Below are positions 1 to 11,457 of a stretch of 64,000 nucleotides of DNA, piece after piece; position 1 is the stretch's first letter; the number at the start of each line of letters is the position of its first letter. The stretch comes from Nectonema munidae (Eukaryota; Nematomorpha; Nectonematoida; Nectonematidae). The notes under the pieces were generated by a model. The model made no database searches, was not told the origin of the DNA, and saw only the letters and a program-made list of their open reading frames with translations. The position numbers and the translations under genes were made by a program. The stretch spans positions 62,001-126,000 of the forward strand of contig JAUIRK010000196.1 of NCBI GenBank assembly GCA_030549495.1, read 5' to 3'.

Positions 1-444
1 TTTATTTGGGTAAAAAGACGCACAGCAGGCACATTCTACAAAAATGAATTCATCTATCAAGATTTGTTAGAAATTATACTCAATAAATAGCGCTAAGCAA
101 AAATTTATTTCCTTTTTTTCTCTAAATTTTTCATTTAGTAGTTAGTTGATCGTGCAAAAATATGGCATTGATAAAATAGTTTGCTAATTATGTTATTTTA
201 GTTGCACATTTTTATCATAAGGAAGTTTTGTCCAAGTATTAATAAAAAAAATCAAATATGTTACAATTTTGATTTACAATAAGTAGGATTAGTCCTGATA
301 AAATCTTCTCCTGAATTTGACATCTGAGTCTTCCTCTAAAGTAAAACTTGAATAGCGAATAAACATATTCTTTACTGATTCCACGCAAAAATTTGTTTAC
401 AAATTTAAAAGTTGATAATGAAAAAAGTCATTGTAAAGCTAAAA

Positions 445-450
445 TTTATT
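445..450 (-). promoter_or_regulatory. poly(A) signal for the BORCS6-like gene
   Basis: AATAAA on the minus strand, about 85 nt downstream of the stop codon of the exon ending at 533. The spacing suits a 3' end of transcription, supporting the view that the exon is terminal. Confidence 0.45.
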
Positions 451-532
451 TATAATAAATCGAGAATTGCCAAGATGATCACTTTTACAGAATTCTATGT
501 AAGGAATGATAATGAGATGCACTAAGATTAGG

Positions 533-757
533 CTATGAAATAAAATGATTAAGGAACTGTTTGTCATAAATATCCAAAAGTCTTCTGATTTCTTTAACTT
601 GGTCTGCCAGATTTTCGATTGGCTGCATCATCTTTGTCAAGTCTTCGCATTTAGACATTAAACTGTACATACTCTTTATGCTCTCTTCTACAGAGCCGCA
701 CATTGAGTTCACACCTTCTAAGAAAACTTTTGAATTTTGTGCAGTAAGTGACGTTAT
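533..757 (-). CDS. BORCS6: BORCS6-like (lyspersin) last coding exon
   Basis: About 74 codons ending in a stop. The text pattern SVEESIKSMYSLMSKCEDL, then MQPIENLADQVKEIRRLLD, resembles the conserved C-terminal helical region of BORCS6 (DUF2365) as I remember it. BORCS6 is a subunit of BORC, which recruits Arl8 and kinesin to lysosomes on the cytosolic face of the membrane. The region is hydrophilic and heptad-like, consistent with a coiled coil. It is an exon rather than a whole gene: there is no in-frame ATG at its 5' edge, and a pyrimidine-rich stretch ending TTTTGAAG gives a plausible acceptor just before 757. Upstream exons would lie at higher coordinates and I did not identify them. The family call comes from recalled similarity and could be a related helical BORC/BLOC-1 subunit. 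Confidence 0.55.
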   Translation of the reverse strand: MTSLTAQNSKVFLEGVNSMCGSVEESIKSMYSLMSKCEDLTKMMQPIENLADQVKEIRRLLDIYDKQFLNHFIS

Positions 758-763
758 CTTCAA

Positions 764-2351
764 AATAAATAGCTTAAATAGTTTTATTGGTATAACACAA
801 CTTGCTCAACAAAAGCAATCTCAACTTGTATTCAAAAAATAATATGATAATTGATAACTGAATGTCTTTTAGCGCATAGGTTCCCAAATTATCAGTCGCT
901 AACTCTTTTTAAATCCTTTAAAACACATTACCCAAACACACATAAACTCTTTCTTAAATACAACTAGCATCAAGCATCTTAAAATATCTTATCCAATAAT
1001 AAAAACTTTTCGGTATACATGATACACACACATACCCAAAATAAGGGAAAAATGCGTTGGCATGAAAATAACTAAAGATTGCTTTATTATAGTTAAATCT
1101 TTTAAATAAATGTTTTCTGTCCGCATAAAATATTGGAATTCATGAAAAATGTGATATTACCAAAAAGGGGTCACATACTGGAAAAGTTTAGGAAACACTG
1201 TTAGGATTCTAGCATGTTATGCTTCATTCGACTCTTTCAAAGTACAATAAACAGGTTATTTTGAAACTCACTCAGATGATGCCATGAGAAGAAGAAGTTT
1301 ATTATTAATATTAAATTTAAAAAAAAAATGTCACAAAATAAAATAAAAGACTCTAGAGAATGACAAGAGATTTGAGGAAATCTATTGTAATTAGTGGTAA
1401 GACATTTTCAACTTGTTTATGACTATTGTAGATCTGAACAAACACACGAGAACTTATTTTATGGAGAGCTAACAAGCCTGTTAGCTGTGGTATAGCAAGA
1501 GGATGTCATAAATTAGTTTGTCTTCCTTATTCAGTTAAACTATTTTTCAACTTAGTGTAAATCTATTATTCATAATTTATTATATTATATTTTATAATCA
1601 AGCTCATAAAAATCTCTCTCAACTCTGAAACAACAGAACAAATCATGACATGATAAAACGTCTAAAAGAATATATCAACACAGCCTATGTATTCTAAATT
1701 CTTTTCCGCTGAGACTTTTTAAGCTTAGCTGGACGCTAAAAATAAAGGTTTGAGGAGGGCATCATCATCTTATTTTATAAATATGTAAGCATTGTCGTTG
1801 ATTCAATTGAAACCAGTAAGACTTTTATCAGCATCAACAGATGAATGATAAAAATAGGATATAAAACTGATCAGAATATAATTGAAATTTATCATAAAAT
1901 TTCTTTATAGAAATTTAATTTTTTTTAAAATGTTTATATTTTCCCTATTTATTTGTTTATATAATGAGTTATTCCATTTGTAAGTTTTAACTCGTTATGC
2001 CTTTCCTATAAATTAGCATGAATTGTGTCTTAGTAGGTAAATAAAAAAAGCTGCTTTTGTGTTAAATCGAAAGTTAGTTATTCGTTTTTGTATATATTAT
2101 GAGCAATGCATAGTCTGAATTAATTAGGACAAGTCATTTATTATCGTCATCAAGTGGAAATCCTTTTGCTCCTACGAACTTCATTTATGTCTATGATCTG
2201 AAATTTTTCAAAATGGCATGCCTCCTGGGATTTCACTAAACCTTGCAATTCAACATATGTAATGTTTTATCCCACTAATCATAATTCAGGCATATGCAAA
2301 AGTGGCTTATTTGGGCAAATGAATCAAAATTCAAATTAGGCAATCTCAAAA
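764..2351. other. AT-rich non-coding stretch
   Basis: No ORF, RNA gene or repeat structure that I can support. It probably includes intronic sequence of the BORCS6-like gene, whose earlier exons should lie upstream on the minus strand. Confidence 0.4.
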
Positions 2352-3600
2352 TCATTTACATCGACGGCAGTGATAATATTTACAGAATACTGAAAAAGGG
2401 AGATAACAACTGCATCTCGAAGTAAGACAGCGTGCATAATTGATCATTTTCAGTGCATGCAAATGTGCTGGTGATACATCTGAAGGTATGACAACAAGAG
2501 TACACATCTGTGCGTTAGCGTCCATAGTCCACCCATAATTAGTAGGATGGAGCTGTCGATGATCTTTATCCATGTAAGAAATCCAAATGGCAGTTTGAAG
2601 ATGTGCCCTGAATACGTGATTTTCAAAGCAATCAGGGGTTAGTGCAAGAGTTTGTAGTTCAGGTGGCGAATTCATCTCATGCTTTCCCATCTTGGGGGTA
2701 CAGACTTTATTCCTGACGCTGCCATGCTTATTTCTTTAGGAAATCCATAATAAGCAGTAATACACTTTGTCTCTTTATGAAAAGAAGAACGACACGACAT
2801 GAGCAATAGGTTCTTTTACACAACCCAATTTTCTCACAGTAAGTCTAGATTTTAGGGCATTCACTGCTGTAGCTTTTTCAATGCCAAACATCTACGACAC
2901 AGTTTCAAAACCGGTGAAGCGATAGGTTCCCAAAAATGTCGACAAGCTATTCTACAAAAACCTTTATGTTTGCAGAGCATCATGAGTGACTTGTCCCAAG
3001 CATTTCTAATTCACACAAAGGAGTGATTTTCATGATAGGCATGAAGTAGCAAAGCAAAAATATCTGTGTCATCTGCCAAAACAGTAAGTTGTGTCTTTCT
3101 AGTCTTTGGAAAATGGGTAACTTGTTGTGGGATAATGACATCTACCTTCTCATGCTTTGTTCGTAGGTGAGGCCTAGCCTGAATTGTTTCATTGCTCACA
3201 TCCAAGGGAACTCGGTCAGATCCAGTGACGACAAGTCTAGATGCGCTGGACAGTGGTCAACCAATAAACATTTGAGACCATATAACATTCCAGAATCAGA
3301 GTTGGATTATTTAGGACAGACTCTTGGAGCTTTGCCATAGATCGTAAATAATACAGTCCAAAAGAAGAAAAAAATACGGAATCATGTCTGCTGTAGCCAA
3401 TAGATGCAATGGCCACAATTTGCCTCTCGTTCTGCTCTAAGAAACCTCATCAAAACCATCGCTAGTTCTATCATTAGGTTAGCATAGCAGACAAGGCTCT
3501 CCTTGTTTAGCTCATCTCGTAGGGGCTCTTCAATAACAATCATAAAAGCCTTCCTATTCTAAGGATACTTTTTTCCTGGCAGCATTTTTGTATCTCCTCC
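2352..3600 (-). pseudogene. decayed multicopy transposon-type protein (DTD motif, RCSC cysteine tail)
   Basis: Read on the minus strand, the pieces occur in order but in shifting frames. Near 3400-3500 is NLMIELAMVLMRFLRAERE; at 3011-3205 is a segment ending LADDTDIFALLLHAYHENH; at 2352-2690 is a segment ending with the cysteine cluster CLTSRCSCYLPFSVFCKYYHC. I recognise this order (an AMVLxRFLRAERxGNW-type segment, then a DTDxFxLLLH motif, then RCSC-C-C) from a high-copy family of unnamed invertebrate proteins. The DTD motif suggests an acidic metal site as in PIN/FEN-like nucleases, but that function is inference. Several stops and frameshifts separate the blocks, so it is dead. No terminal repeats were found. 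Confidence 0.5.
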
Positions 3601-5084
3601 AAATGGCACTTGCATGATATTTTATTTATAGTGTTTTACATTATATGTCCATCACGTGATCAAACCATAAAGATACGCATATAGCCCAATGTAAAAATGC
3701 AATTTTTACTAAACCCGAATTTGAGATATATTTCATGCTTTCAGATGAATTCCTTGATCCTGAAAACCTATGTTTATACACCAAAATTAAGTCTCTATGT
3801 GAAATATGAAAACTAAGGTGAACACAGGATTTTCAAGGATTCACGTTGTCCATCTCGAATTGGCATGCCGTGGGTGATAAGTAGATCCTAATACGGCACG
3901 AAATGCAATAAAATATTGCATATGTATCAAAACAATAAACGCCTATTGAAATTTAGGGCTACAAAAACCTACAACCTAAACTAATTAAAAAACTGAAGTT
4001 TTTCAGATTGAAAATATTTTTGAATGAATAATCAAACACTAATTCTTATATCAAATTAAAAAATCATATGGTAAAAATATTTGGTTGAAATATTGTAAAA
4101 ACTTAACTAATGACCAAATATAAAATTAGTTAACTGATATAAAAATTCCATGTTTAACTTTAAAAATCATTGTTGTTTCATAATAAATTGATCTAATTTT
4201 TCCAGGCATAAAATGAATGAAACTATGGAATAAAATAGATTAAAAAAATGGATATAGCCAAAATTTAAAAAAATACATCAAGACTTTTTATTTTTAAGTT
4301 GCAGGGTAGATAAATGACTTATTGAGAAAAACCAATATCTAATTTTATTCATCCTATTAAAACTCTTTTAAACAGGGCGTTCCAAATAGGCCAATTATGC
4401 TTCAAAGCCTTTTAAATAGTATTTTACTTGAAAAAATTATTACTTTATCAATTTCAGTCTTTATTGTAAGGTTGAGATTTGCAACACTTTCAGAAACTTG
4501 TGTTGCTTCTTTCTCGATATCCTTTAAAAAAAATTCATCGACAAGAGGAATATGAGATTCAACATCTAAATCAATCAAGGGAAAACGTTTTCATTTGATT
4601 AATAGCAGTATCCACGTTAGTGTAAATCAGCTGATTTATGAATATAAGAATAGGAGATGAAGCCAACTATGAACCAAAAAGAGAACGTCTTTCAATATCA
4701 AATCTATTATAAAGCGTAGTGATAATGCTTCCAGAAAAATTTAAGATCTTTAAAGCAGGAAATCAAATGATGACATTTATTATTACCCACGAATTTTGAT
4801 CTTAACTTTTCGAAAAGCACTTGAAAGGATAATGAATAATAAGATGCATAGATTCACCAAAAGCAAATCTAATCACAAGGATTTTCATTTTGTTAACCAT
4901 GAGTTCTATTTATTTTAGCCATATAAACTAGCGTTTAATCATTTCCCGGCTGAAATTTAGCCGTAACCTTCTGCATGAGGCTCTTATGGATTTCTACTGC
5001 AGTTCAACTTTAGAAACGTAATTTACATAAGTATTCAAACTTTGAGAAATCCGATTTAAAATAAAAAAAATTGCACTTGCTAAT
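3601..5084. other. AT-rich non-coding stretch
   Basis: I see no convincing gene. Low-complexity A/T runs dominate, and nothing matches the element families elsewhere in the window. Confidence 0.4.
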
Positions 5085-5093
5085 GTTCAAATG

Positions 5094-5691
5094 GTGCCAG
5101 GTCAAAACGCCCAAAAACCAAAAGGCCCTATAAAAATAAATAGAATAAAATAATTCAGGCGTTACTATTTTTTGAAGTTTATTCTATTTGGACAGTTTTC
5201 AAAACGGTCGATTTGACACGAAATGATAGTGATCAATTTGACTTGAAAGATAAAAGTGATCATACAAAAATACATTATTTCTTTGGTTTGAAAAACAATT
5301 AAAGTACCAATTTAAACGGAAAATCAGTTTGAAACCAGAAAAGATGTGACTAATTTAAACAGGAAAACAAGAAAATAAATAATTTCTGATTTTGGTTCAA
5401 AATTTCAGGAGTAGTTGGATTCGATAAGATCGATAAATTAGGAATCTTGTATCTGTTTTTTATGCCTGTGAAACAAGAAAGTGTTAAATTTAACATATTC
5501 TTAGAAAAATATATGAGATGATAATAATTGGAAAAAAGCATAGATACAAGAAAAAATCTTAAATTTTTAAAGGTTTTTTTGTAGATTCAAGTTCCAGACG
5601 TTCTTGTATCGGGTGTTTTGGTTTCGGGCGTTTTGGTTTCTGGTGTTTTGGTTTCTGGCGTTTTGGTTTTCGGGAGTTTTGAGTCGAATTC
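5094..5691. mobile_element. foldback-type element with tandem-unit inverted arms (FB-a)
   Basis: The left arm near 5100-5130 reads TCAAAACGCCCAAAAACC. The right arm, 5600-5690, read in reverse complement gives five or six copies of an AAACCAAAACGCC-type unit about 15-17 bp long, so the arms are inverted copies made of a short tandem unit. The left arm is shorter. Candidate 9-bp flanks are GTTCAAATG (5085-5093) and GTTAAAATT (5692-5700), 7 of 9 matching, so weak. The interior has no credible protein. The architecture matches the MULE-type inverted repeats at 16139-18850, though with a different unit sequence. Confidence 0.5.
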
Positions 5692-5699
5692 GTTAAAAT

Positions 5700-6313
5700 T
5701 ACAGAGATTTAGAAATTAGAGATATAAAAATCTTTCATAAAAAAAGGAAAATTTTTTATCTTCTGTATGTTTGTATGTGTAACAATGTATATTTTTTATT
5801 TATTTATATATGTTTGTATGCATGGATATTTATATATACAGTCAGTCCAATAACTTGATATTTTACTACAATACTGAACTCTTATATATAAATGGGTACA
5901 CGTTCACGAGCTATCTTACTTCAAAATGATCACTTAGAATTTTATTTTTAGATGAAGCTTATAGTGATATCCTAGAGATTTTCTGTTTTACGTCAAGTGT
6001 GTGGTCTGTGTGTGTGTGCATGCGTATGTTTTTATTCGCATTGTGCTGGAGCATCTAAAGGTTCTATAAGGATTTAAAAATTTATTGAAATCGTGAATTA
6101 TCGAAGATTTGCATCGGTTATTCACAACTTGCTCGTGATCGGCAGAAAATATGGGACTGTTGCGTCACTTCTTCAAGGCTTATCTTCTTCTTTGTCTACA
6201 CCTTATCCCCAAGTTAGGGGTCGGTGACTTCAAGACTTATAAAAATAATTAATATATCTTATAAAACAAATCTAAAATTTTGCACATAGGCGAGGAACTT
6301 CGTGTTGAGTGTA
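5700..6313. other. non-coding, short GT/TA-rich tracts
   Basis: Contains TATG-rich and a short (GT)n-like tract around 5760-6030. No gene recognised. Confidence 0.4.
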
Positions 6314-6321
6314 CTCGAGAG

Positions 6322-6971
6322 CAGTGTTTCTCAACATGGTCCATGTGGACCCCCAACTGGTCCACAATATTTTTAAAAGGGTCCATATAGCAAATTGTTG
6401 AGGAAAAATTTGATATATTATGACAAAAAGTTATATGTGAATGCTTTGCCATTTTCATATCTTGTTGAATTAGGTTTAAAAGTAATCAAAATATCATTAT
6501 TTCAGTTTTTTTCTTTGTCTGTTGGTTGGTTGGAGATATCAACGCACTTTCAGCCGTAAGGCTATATGCACGCATTATGCTTAAGATGGTTAATCACAGT
6601 TTTTGCGAATTTGTTTTTAAGAGTTGGGAGCCTTGGGGATCGAACCCCTGACCTTCAACTTTTAGCTGAGAAGTACACCCTAACAACCATTGAGGCTCAT
6701 TCTTAAGGATTTTTAGTTCAAAAATGTTCACTTTTTCATTTAATAAAATTTAAAAAGTTTTAATAGATAAGCAGGGATAAAAATGTATACTATATAAAAT
6801 TAATCGAGTAAACAAATAAAAAATAGTGATTAAGAACGGCTTACATATTCTTATATTTTTTATAGATAAAATCACTTAACAAATAAAATTGGTTGGGATA
6901 AAAATAAGGGCTCCACAAAAAAATTCAAGTTTGAAAAGGGTCCATAAGAGAAAAAAGATCGCCAATCACTG
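6322..6971. mobile_element. hAT-type MITE (CAGTG...CACTG ends) carrying a nested SINE
   Basis: Ends are CAGTGTTTCTCAACATGG at 6322 and ...CAATCACTG at 6971. The CAGTG start with TTCTCAAC is typical of non-autonomous hAT elements. Flanking octamers are CTCGAGAG (6314-6321) and CTCTTGAG (6972-6979), 6 of 8 identical, so an eroded 8-bp target duplication is possible. The interior lacks a transposase and holds the SINE at 6521-6698. A similar terminus occurs near 39694-39733. Confidence 0.5.
6521..6698 (-). mobile_element. tRNA-derived SINE, family S1 copy 1
   Basis: On the minus strand it starts GAGCCTCAATGGTTG, continues with an internal B box GGTTCGATCCCC and closes the tRNA-like head with AAGGCTC, which pairs with the start. 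The unrelated tail ends in CCAACCAAC. The copy at 24903-25079 matches along the whole length, including the tail, which a plain tRNA would not. A and B boxes imply past RNA polymerase III transcription. Confidence 0.75.
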
Positions 6972-6979
6972 CTCTTGAG

Positions 6980-7812
6980 TTTTAGCTAACAAAATCACAA
7001 CCAATCTTCAATTGTATTCCTAAATTTTTTTAAGTTGGCTGAATTCGGTGTATGGAGGGAGATTACAGCATGAAATTTTTCAATTTTTATAATAAAAATA
7101 AATAAAATTTAATACCTTTTCCTTAAATTTATCATTTTAAAAAATTTTCATATAATTCAAATAAAAATGAATGGATTGAAAAAAATTAAACGTTGTCTCT
7201 CCCTGTATCCTATATAATCCTACTATGAAAATGTATACACTCTAATAAGGCTCACTATTTATTATGGAAAAACAAAACTAGAATGCAAGCTACACTATTT
7301 AATACGCGTAAAAGAAGGCTTTTTTTTCGAGAAAATTGTAGTAAATATGCTCATCAATTAATGAATTTCATTAGAGGACTTCACTTAAAGAGTGTGTTAG
7401 CAAATACTTGTGGGAAAATTTGAGCTATCAGAAGTAAGAATAATTATTATTATCAAAAACCTGAATCCTTCATTTCAGAGAGGAGATTTAGCTGTTGAGC
7501 TGAGATTCGGGCAAGGATCAATTAAATGAGCGCATTTGTTGATTTTAAGAGTTGGATCTAAATAGAGTAGATGCACTTTGTTTATTTGTAAGGATATATA
7601 TATAGCATAGCCCACAAAACTTGAGATGATGATTAAAAAAGGACTAGTTTATCAAATCTGCAAATTCTATACACGCCTAATTAGACGTATCTTAAATTAG
7701 CGAGCTACGAGCAAAGAAGCTTTGATGCCGGATTCATACACAGCGCGACATCTATAGGTGTTTTTTAAATTTTACTACGACTCACAGTGGGACTAGATTT
7801 TTGGGGAGTCAA
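6980..7812. other. AT-rich non-coding stretch
   Basis: No supported feature. Short ORFs only, without recognisable motifs. Confidence 0.4.
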
Positions 7813-7900
7813 TGGAAAAATCCACTAACTATTTCAAATTTACAAAGACAATTAATAGTCTGTTATTTATTTAATTAGTTAGTTAGTGGAATTTTTCTAA
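7813..7900. repeat. short imperfect inverted repeat
   Basis: GGAAAAATCCACTAACTA at 7814-7831 is mirrored by TAGTTAGTGGAATTTTTC at 7880-7897, with about 50 nt of loop. It may be the core of a small MITE; no target duplication was found. Confidence 0.5.
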
Positions 7901-8079
7901 GGCGCTTTTTTGGGGAACCAAGAGAGTTTTTCAAAGAAATTCAGAATTTGTTGGCTCCGCCAATTTAGTAAAAACAAAGAAGAGCTTTATTCGAATCCAC
8001 CAAATTTTTAACTTATTGCTAAATTTTGAAAATGCCGGAGTCAACAAAATTAAGCTTCCGTTTTTGAAAAGTATATATA

Positions 8080-8340
8080 AAAAATGACATTATCTAACCA
8101 TAAGCTTAAAAAATCTTAAATTCTTTTTGTAAATATGTTTTAAAAATGACATTATCTAACCCTAAAAATACGCCTAAAAATCTCTTATTCTTAACAGGGT
8201 TACAATAAAAGTAAAACATAATTGATTATAGTGAATAAAATTATGAGAGGTTATTGGATGTCTTCATCCTCTTGAGAGCTTGTAAGATAGTGACTAAAAA
8301 TATGAAGGGTTCTCTCCCGTGTCCAACCTCTTGAGGTTTT
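8080..8340. repeat. two short local tandem duplications
   Basis: AAAAATGACATTATCTAACC occurs near 8081 and again near 8143. A second pair near 8240 and 8290 shares TGTCTTCATCCTCTTGAG-like and GTGTCCAACCTCTTGAG-like text. No coding signal. Confidence 0.4.
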
Positions 8341-8589
8341 GGAAGATATCAAAACATGTGACAGATGAGTTTTCAAAACTCAATATAGGAAATTAATTGA
8401 CATTTTTTAAATCAGCCTACATATTTTTTCCATTAACAAAGTTTAAATGATATAATCAACGAATAAAATAAAAAATTTAATTAAGTTTTATATAATGCAT
8501 ACATTACGAAAGAATTATTTATATACTAAATATGTATTGTCCACTTATATTATTATCATGCAAATAAGAAATTACGATTGCAAAAAATC

Positions 8590-8836
8590 TGTGGTGGGCG
8601 GGTGCCAGCGAGGGAGGGGGGCAGCCCCTTCAAGATGCCCCCTCCCACTAAAATATTTCGATATCAAAAAGGGTTCAAAAAATGGTTTATTTTTAGACTA
8701 TATAAAATTTGGACTATCCCCCTTATTTTTCAGAAACTAAAAAATTTTTGGAAGGGGAGAGATAAAATACCAAAAATTTGAAAATATGCCCCCCCCATTA
8801 GCCCCCAATGAAAAGTCTGTAGCTACGGGCCTGAGC
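8590..8836. mobile_element. G/C-tract repeat with a GTAGCTACGGGCCTG end
   Basis: A locally GC-rich island in AT-rich sequence, with GGGG and CCCC tracts and a right end GTAGCTACGGGCCTG. That end resembles the GGCGTAGCCA-type ends of the element at 41222-41404. I could not find a matching left end, so boundaries are approximate. Confidence 0.35.
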
Positions 8837-8939
8837 TAGGGGAAAAAACGAACTCTAAGTTCGAAAATTGAGAGCATCAAAATTAGTTTAAAAAAGTTAT
8901 TAGATAAAAAGCATTACATTCTTTGTTGCAAAGTGAGTG

Positions 8940-9700
8940 CAATGAATGTTGAAATTAGTATTAACGTAAGAACTTGATTTGCTTAATATTTTCATGAATA
9001 AATATTGAAAAAATAGATTTCAAATTTAACATAAAACTTACAGTATTTTGATAGGTTACAAGACATGAACGGACTTAATTTGAAGGAAATAGTTGATTTC
9101 TACCTTTGGACCGCTGTATACTATACCCAACAATAATAATAATAGGTAAAAAGGTAGATAAAAGCAAGTTCTATTCTTTTTCATAAAGAGTCGTTTTAGC
9201 GAGGCGTCAATTATGAGTAAAATGTCAACAACGCAGTAGTTAATCAAAAGTACTATACCTTCAATGGAAAAGTCGTTTTTTGATTTTAAAATTTTTGAAA
9301 ACAAAGTTTTAATCAATAAATCGATGTTGGAATTAGTATAAAATAAAAGTAGATCAACTGAATTTTTAATGAATATTTATCAAAAAGGGCTGGATATTCA
9401 AACTCAGTATAAAATTTGCAAGCTTTTAACGTATCAGACGTCATAATTCGACTTTGGCTAAATTTAACCTTTGAATCATTGTATCCTATTACCCGATAAA
9501 AACTCGGTAAAAGGTAGATGAACGGAGGCTGTAATCTTTTTCAAAATGAAGTGTTTTTAGCGATGCGTCAATTAAACCTTGAACCCCAACAAGGCGCGAA
9601 CAAAGATTTATGCATGCATGCATGCATCGATGATACATCAATAAAAATACCAATTGTAAAGACGAGTTAGGATGTTGTAAAGAAACAAAGAGCATTTATT
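8940..9700. repeat. diverged tandem duplication, about 360-bp unit
   Basis: Two successive units share a landmark block: GGTAAAAAGGTAGAT...GCGAGGCGTCAATTA near 9150-9215 and GGTAAAAGGTAGAT...GCGATGCGTCAATTA near 9507-9573. Earlier landmarks (TGTTGGAATTAGTAT-like text, ATGAATATTTATCAAA-like text) keep the same order. No protein is conserved between units. A short GCAT run sits at about 9613-9628. Confidence 0.5.
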
Positions 9701-10469
9701 TAAAAACCTTTTAATGGATACGATGAGTGAACAGAAGGGAAGTTGAGATGACTGATGAGTTGCATAAAAATAGGTTATTTTTATAAAAAAATATGCTAAG
9801 GTCACCCTTAAAAATTTAGAAAGATTCGATCGGTGCTTAGTGATCGGATACTTTTATCATGCTATTAAAATAGTGTCATGCTATTCATTTACGTACTCTG
9901 ATGTTTTCTACACTATTATTTCTTTACTTGAAAAGCAGCACGCCAACATTGCCGATAAATTTAAAAAAAAATTTTACATTCTTTAAAGTAAAGCATGAAA
10001 TGAAACAAAATTTTTCGGTAAGCAAAAAAGCTCAGGGGAGAAAGAAGATCTTTTGTTTTTTGCCGTTTTTGTTAAAAAAAAGTTGTAAATTTCTTTTTCT
10101 GGGTAATTGGAATCAAAAATTGTCTTGCTCATTTTGGGTTTTCTGTAAAGAAAATTTTCGAAAATTGAGTTTAAAAAACGAAAGAAATTTTTTTGTAAGG
10201 AGGGAAATCTGAGAATATAATTTTGGTTATCTTCTGAATTTAAAAAAAAAATAAAATTTTTATTTGAAAAAACTTAAAATATTTATCTAAAAAAACTTTG
10301 TGTTTTTTGTAGCTAAAAAATTTTAGAACTGAAAAATTTTTATAGAATAAGAAATTTTAGATCTTATAAAGAATAATTTTGAAAAAAAGCTAAAATTGAA
10401 CATAAAATGTAAATCTGATGTGAAGTTGCATAAATTAAAGGAAAATAAAATAAAATTAAAAAGAATATA

Positions 10470-10620
10470 ATTTTTGGGGTAAAACGGGATCGACAGGCTT
10501 TCAAACCTATACTAATGAGAAAGAACTCTTCTTCGTATCCTTCCAATTTTCAACTTCTGCCTCTCATTAGTATAGTGGTTTGATAAAGCGATGTCGAAAA
10601 TTCTTTTAATCCTGTCAATA
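10470..10620. repeat. head-to-head tRNA-Asp-like remnants
   Basis: On the plus strand, 10561 onwards reads CTCTCATTAGTATAGTGGTT, close to the 5' half of an arthropod tRNA-Asp. On the minus strand, from about 10526, TTCTCATTAGTATAGGTTTG is followed by GCCTGTCGAT, resembling the tRNA-Asp anticodon region (GTC). The two are inverted with about 35 nt between. Neither folds into a complete cloverleaf, so these are tRNA-derived remnants, perhaps the ends of a MITE or SINE, not functional tRNAs. Confidence 0.4.
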
Positions 10621-11457
10621 AATTATATTATTTTTGAATTTTATTTTAATTGAACATAAAAAATTCAAAATATCAAAAAATATTTATAAACAATTTGAAA
10701 TTTATTTCATAAAATATCAAGGGTTATAAAAAAAATAAAGATTATAATTATATGTTGAACATGATAAAAAATTAGCAAAATCACAAATTAGAATGAAAAG
10801 AACAAATGGATAAGGTGTGTTTTGACATAAATTTTTACAATTTGAACACCTCCTTGTGCTCGTGTTCTAGTCTGCATTCTTGAATTGAACAGTTCCCTGC
10901 CAACTACTTTCCGGTGTCAATTTGGAGAAAAACATAGAAAAAGAAGGTTTTTGATGGGTCTTGAAATCTGACTATGTTCCCTAGTTCTCATAGAATTATA
11001 ACCTAAATTTTTTGATAAAATTTTTAAAAAAATTTTCTCCCTCCATGGGAATGGCAAATCGTTAGGGCAGTTGTGTTGTAGATAATCCATGTGTTGTAGG
11101 CAGCTATATCTAAATAATTAGAAAATGGAACTCCATCCCTACTTGTCTTATAACTAGAAAATCTCTATTCGATTAAAACATCCCCCCACTTTTGTATTTA
11201 TTATAGGAAATTAGGTTTCGGGTTTTCTTTTATTTGTGTGATAGTACCTTCTACTATGCTGAGATAAGACATAAACTTTAAAATTCTTTCTACATGTTTT
11301 CAGGTATATAAACAAAAGTGTGAAATATTGGAATATACAATTTTGCTCTCAGTTTCCTTAAATTTAACGTGGTAAAAATTTAGGTTTTAAAATATACAAC
11401 AAATCTACGTATAGGATTTACTGCCCAAAATTGTCAAATTTTTGGAAAGACCCTCCG
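10620..11457. other. non-coding stretch before a piggyBac remnant
   Basis: AT-rich with no clear gene. It may include the degraded 3' part and end of the piggyBac copy that follows on the minus strand, but I could not find a CCC...GGG terminus. Confidence 0.35.

Noticed and set aside
6626-6698. Functional tRNA gene on the minus strand
   Set aside because: The same head plus a shared non-tRNA tail occurs at 24903-25079 with target duplications, so it is a SINE.
9056-9695. Two hydrophobic minus-strand ORFs as small membrane proteins
   Set aside because: They fall in the two units of a tandem duplication, but their reading frames are not conserved between units.
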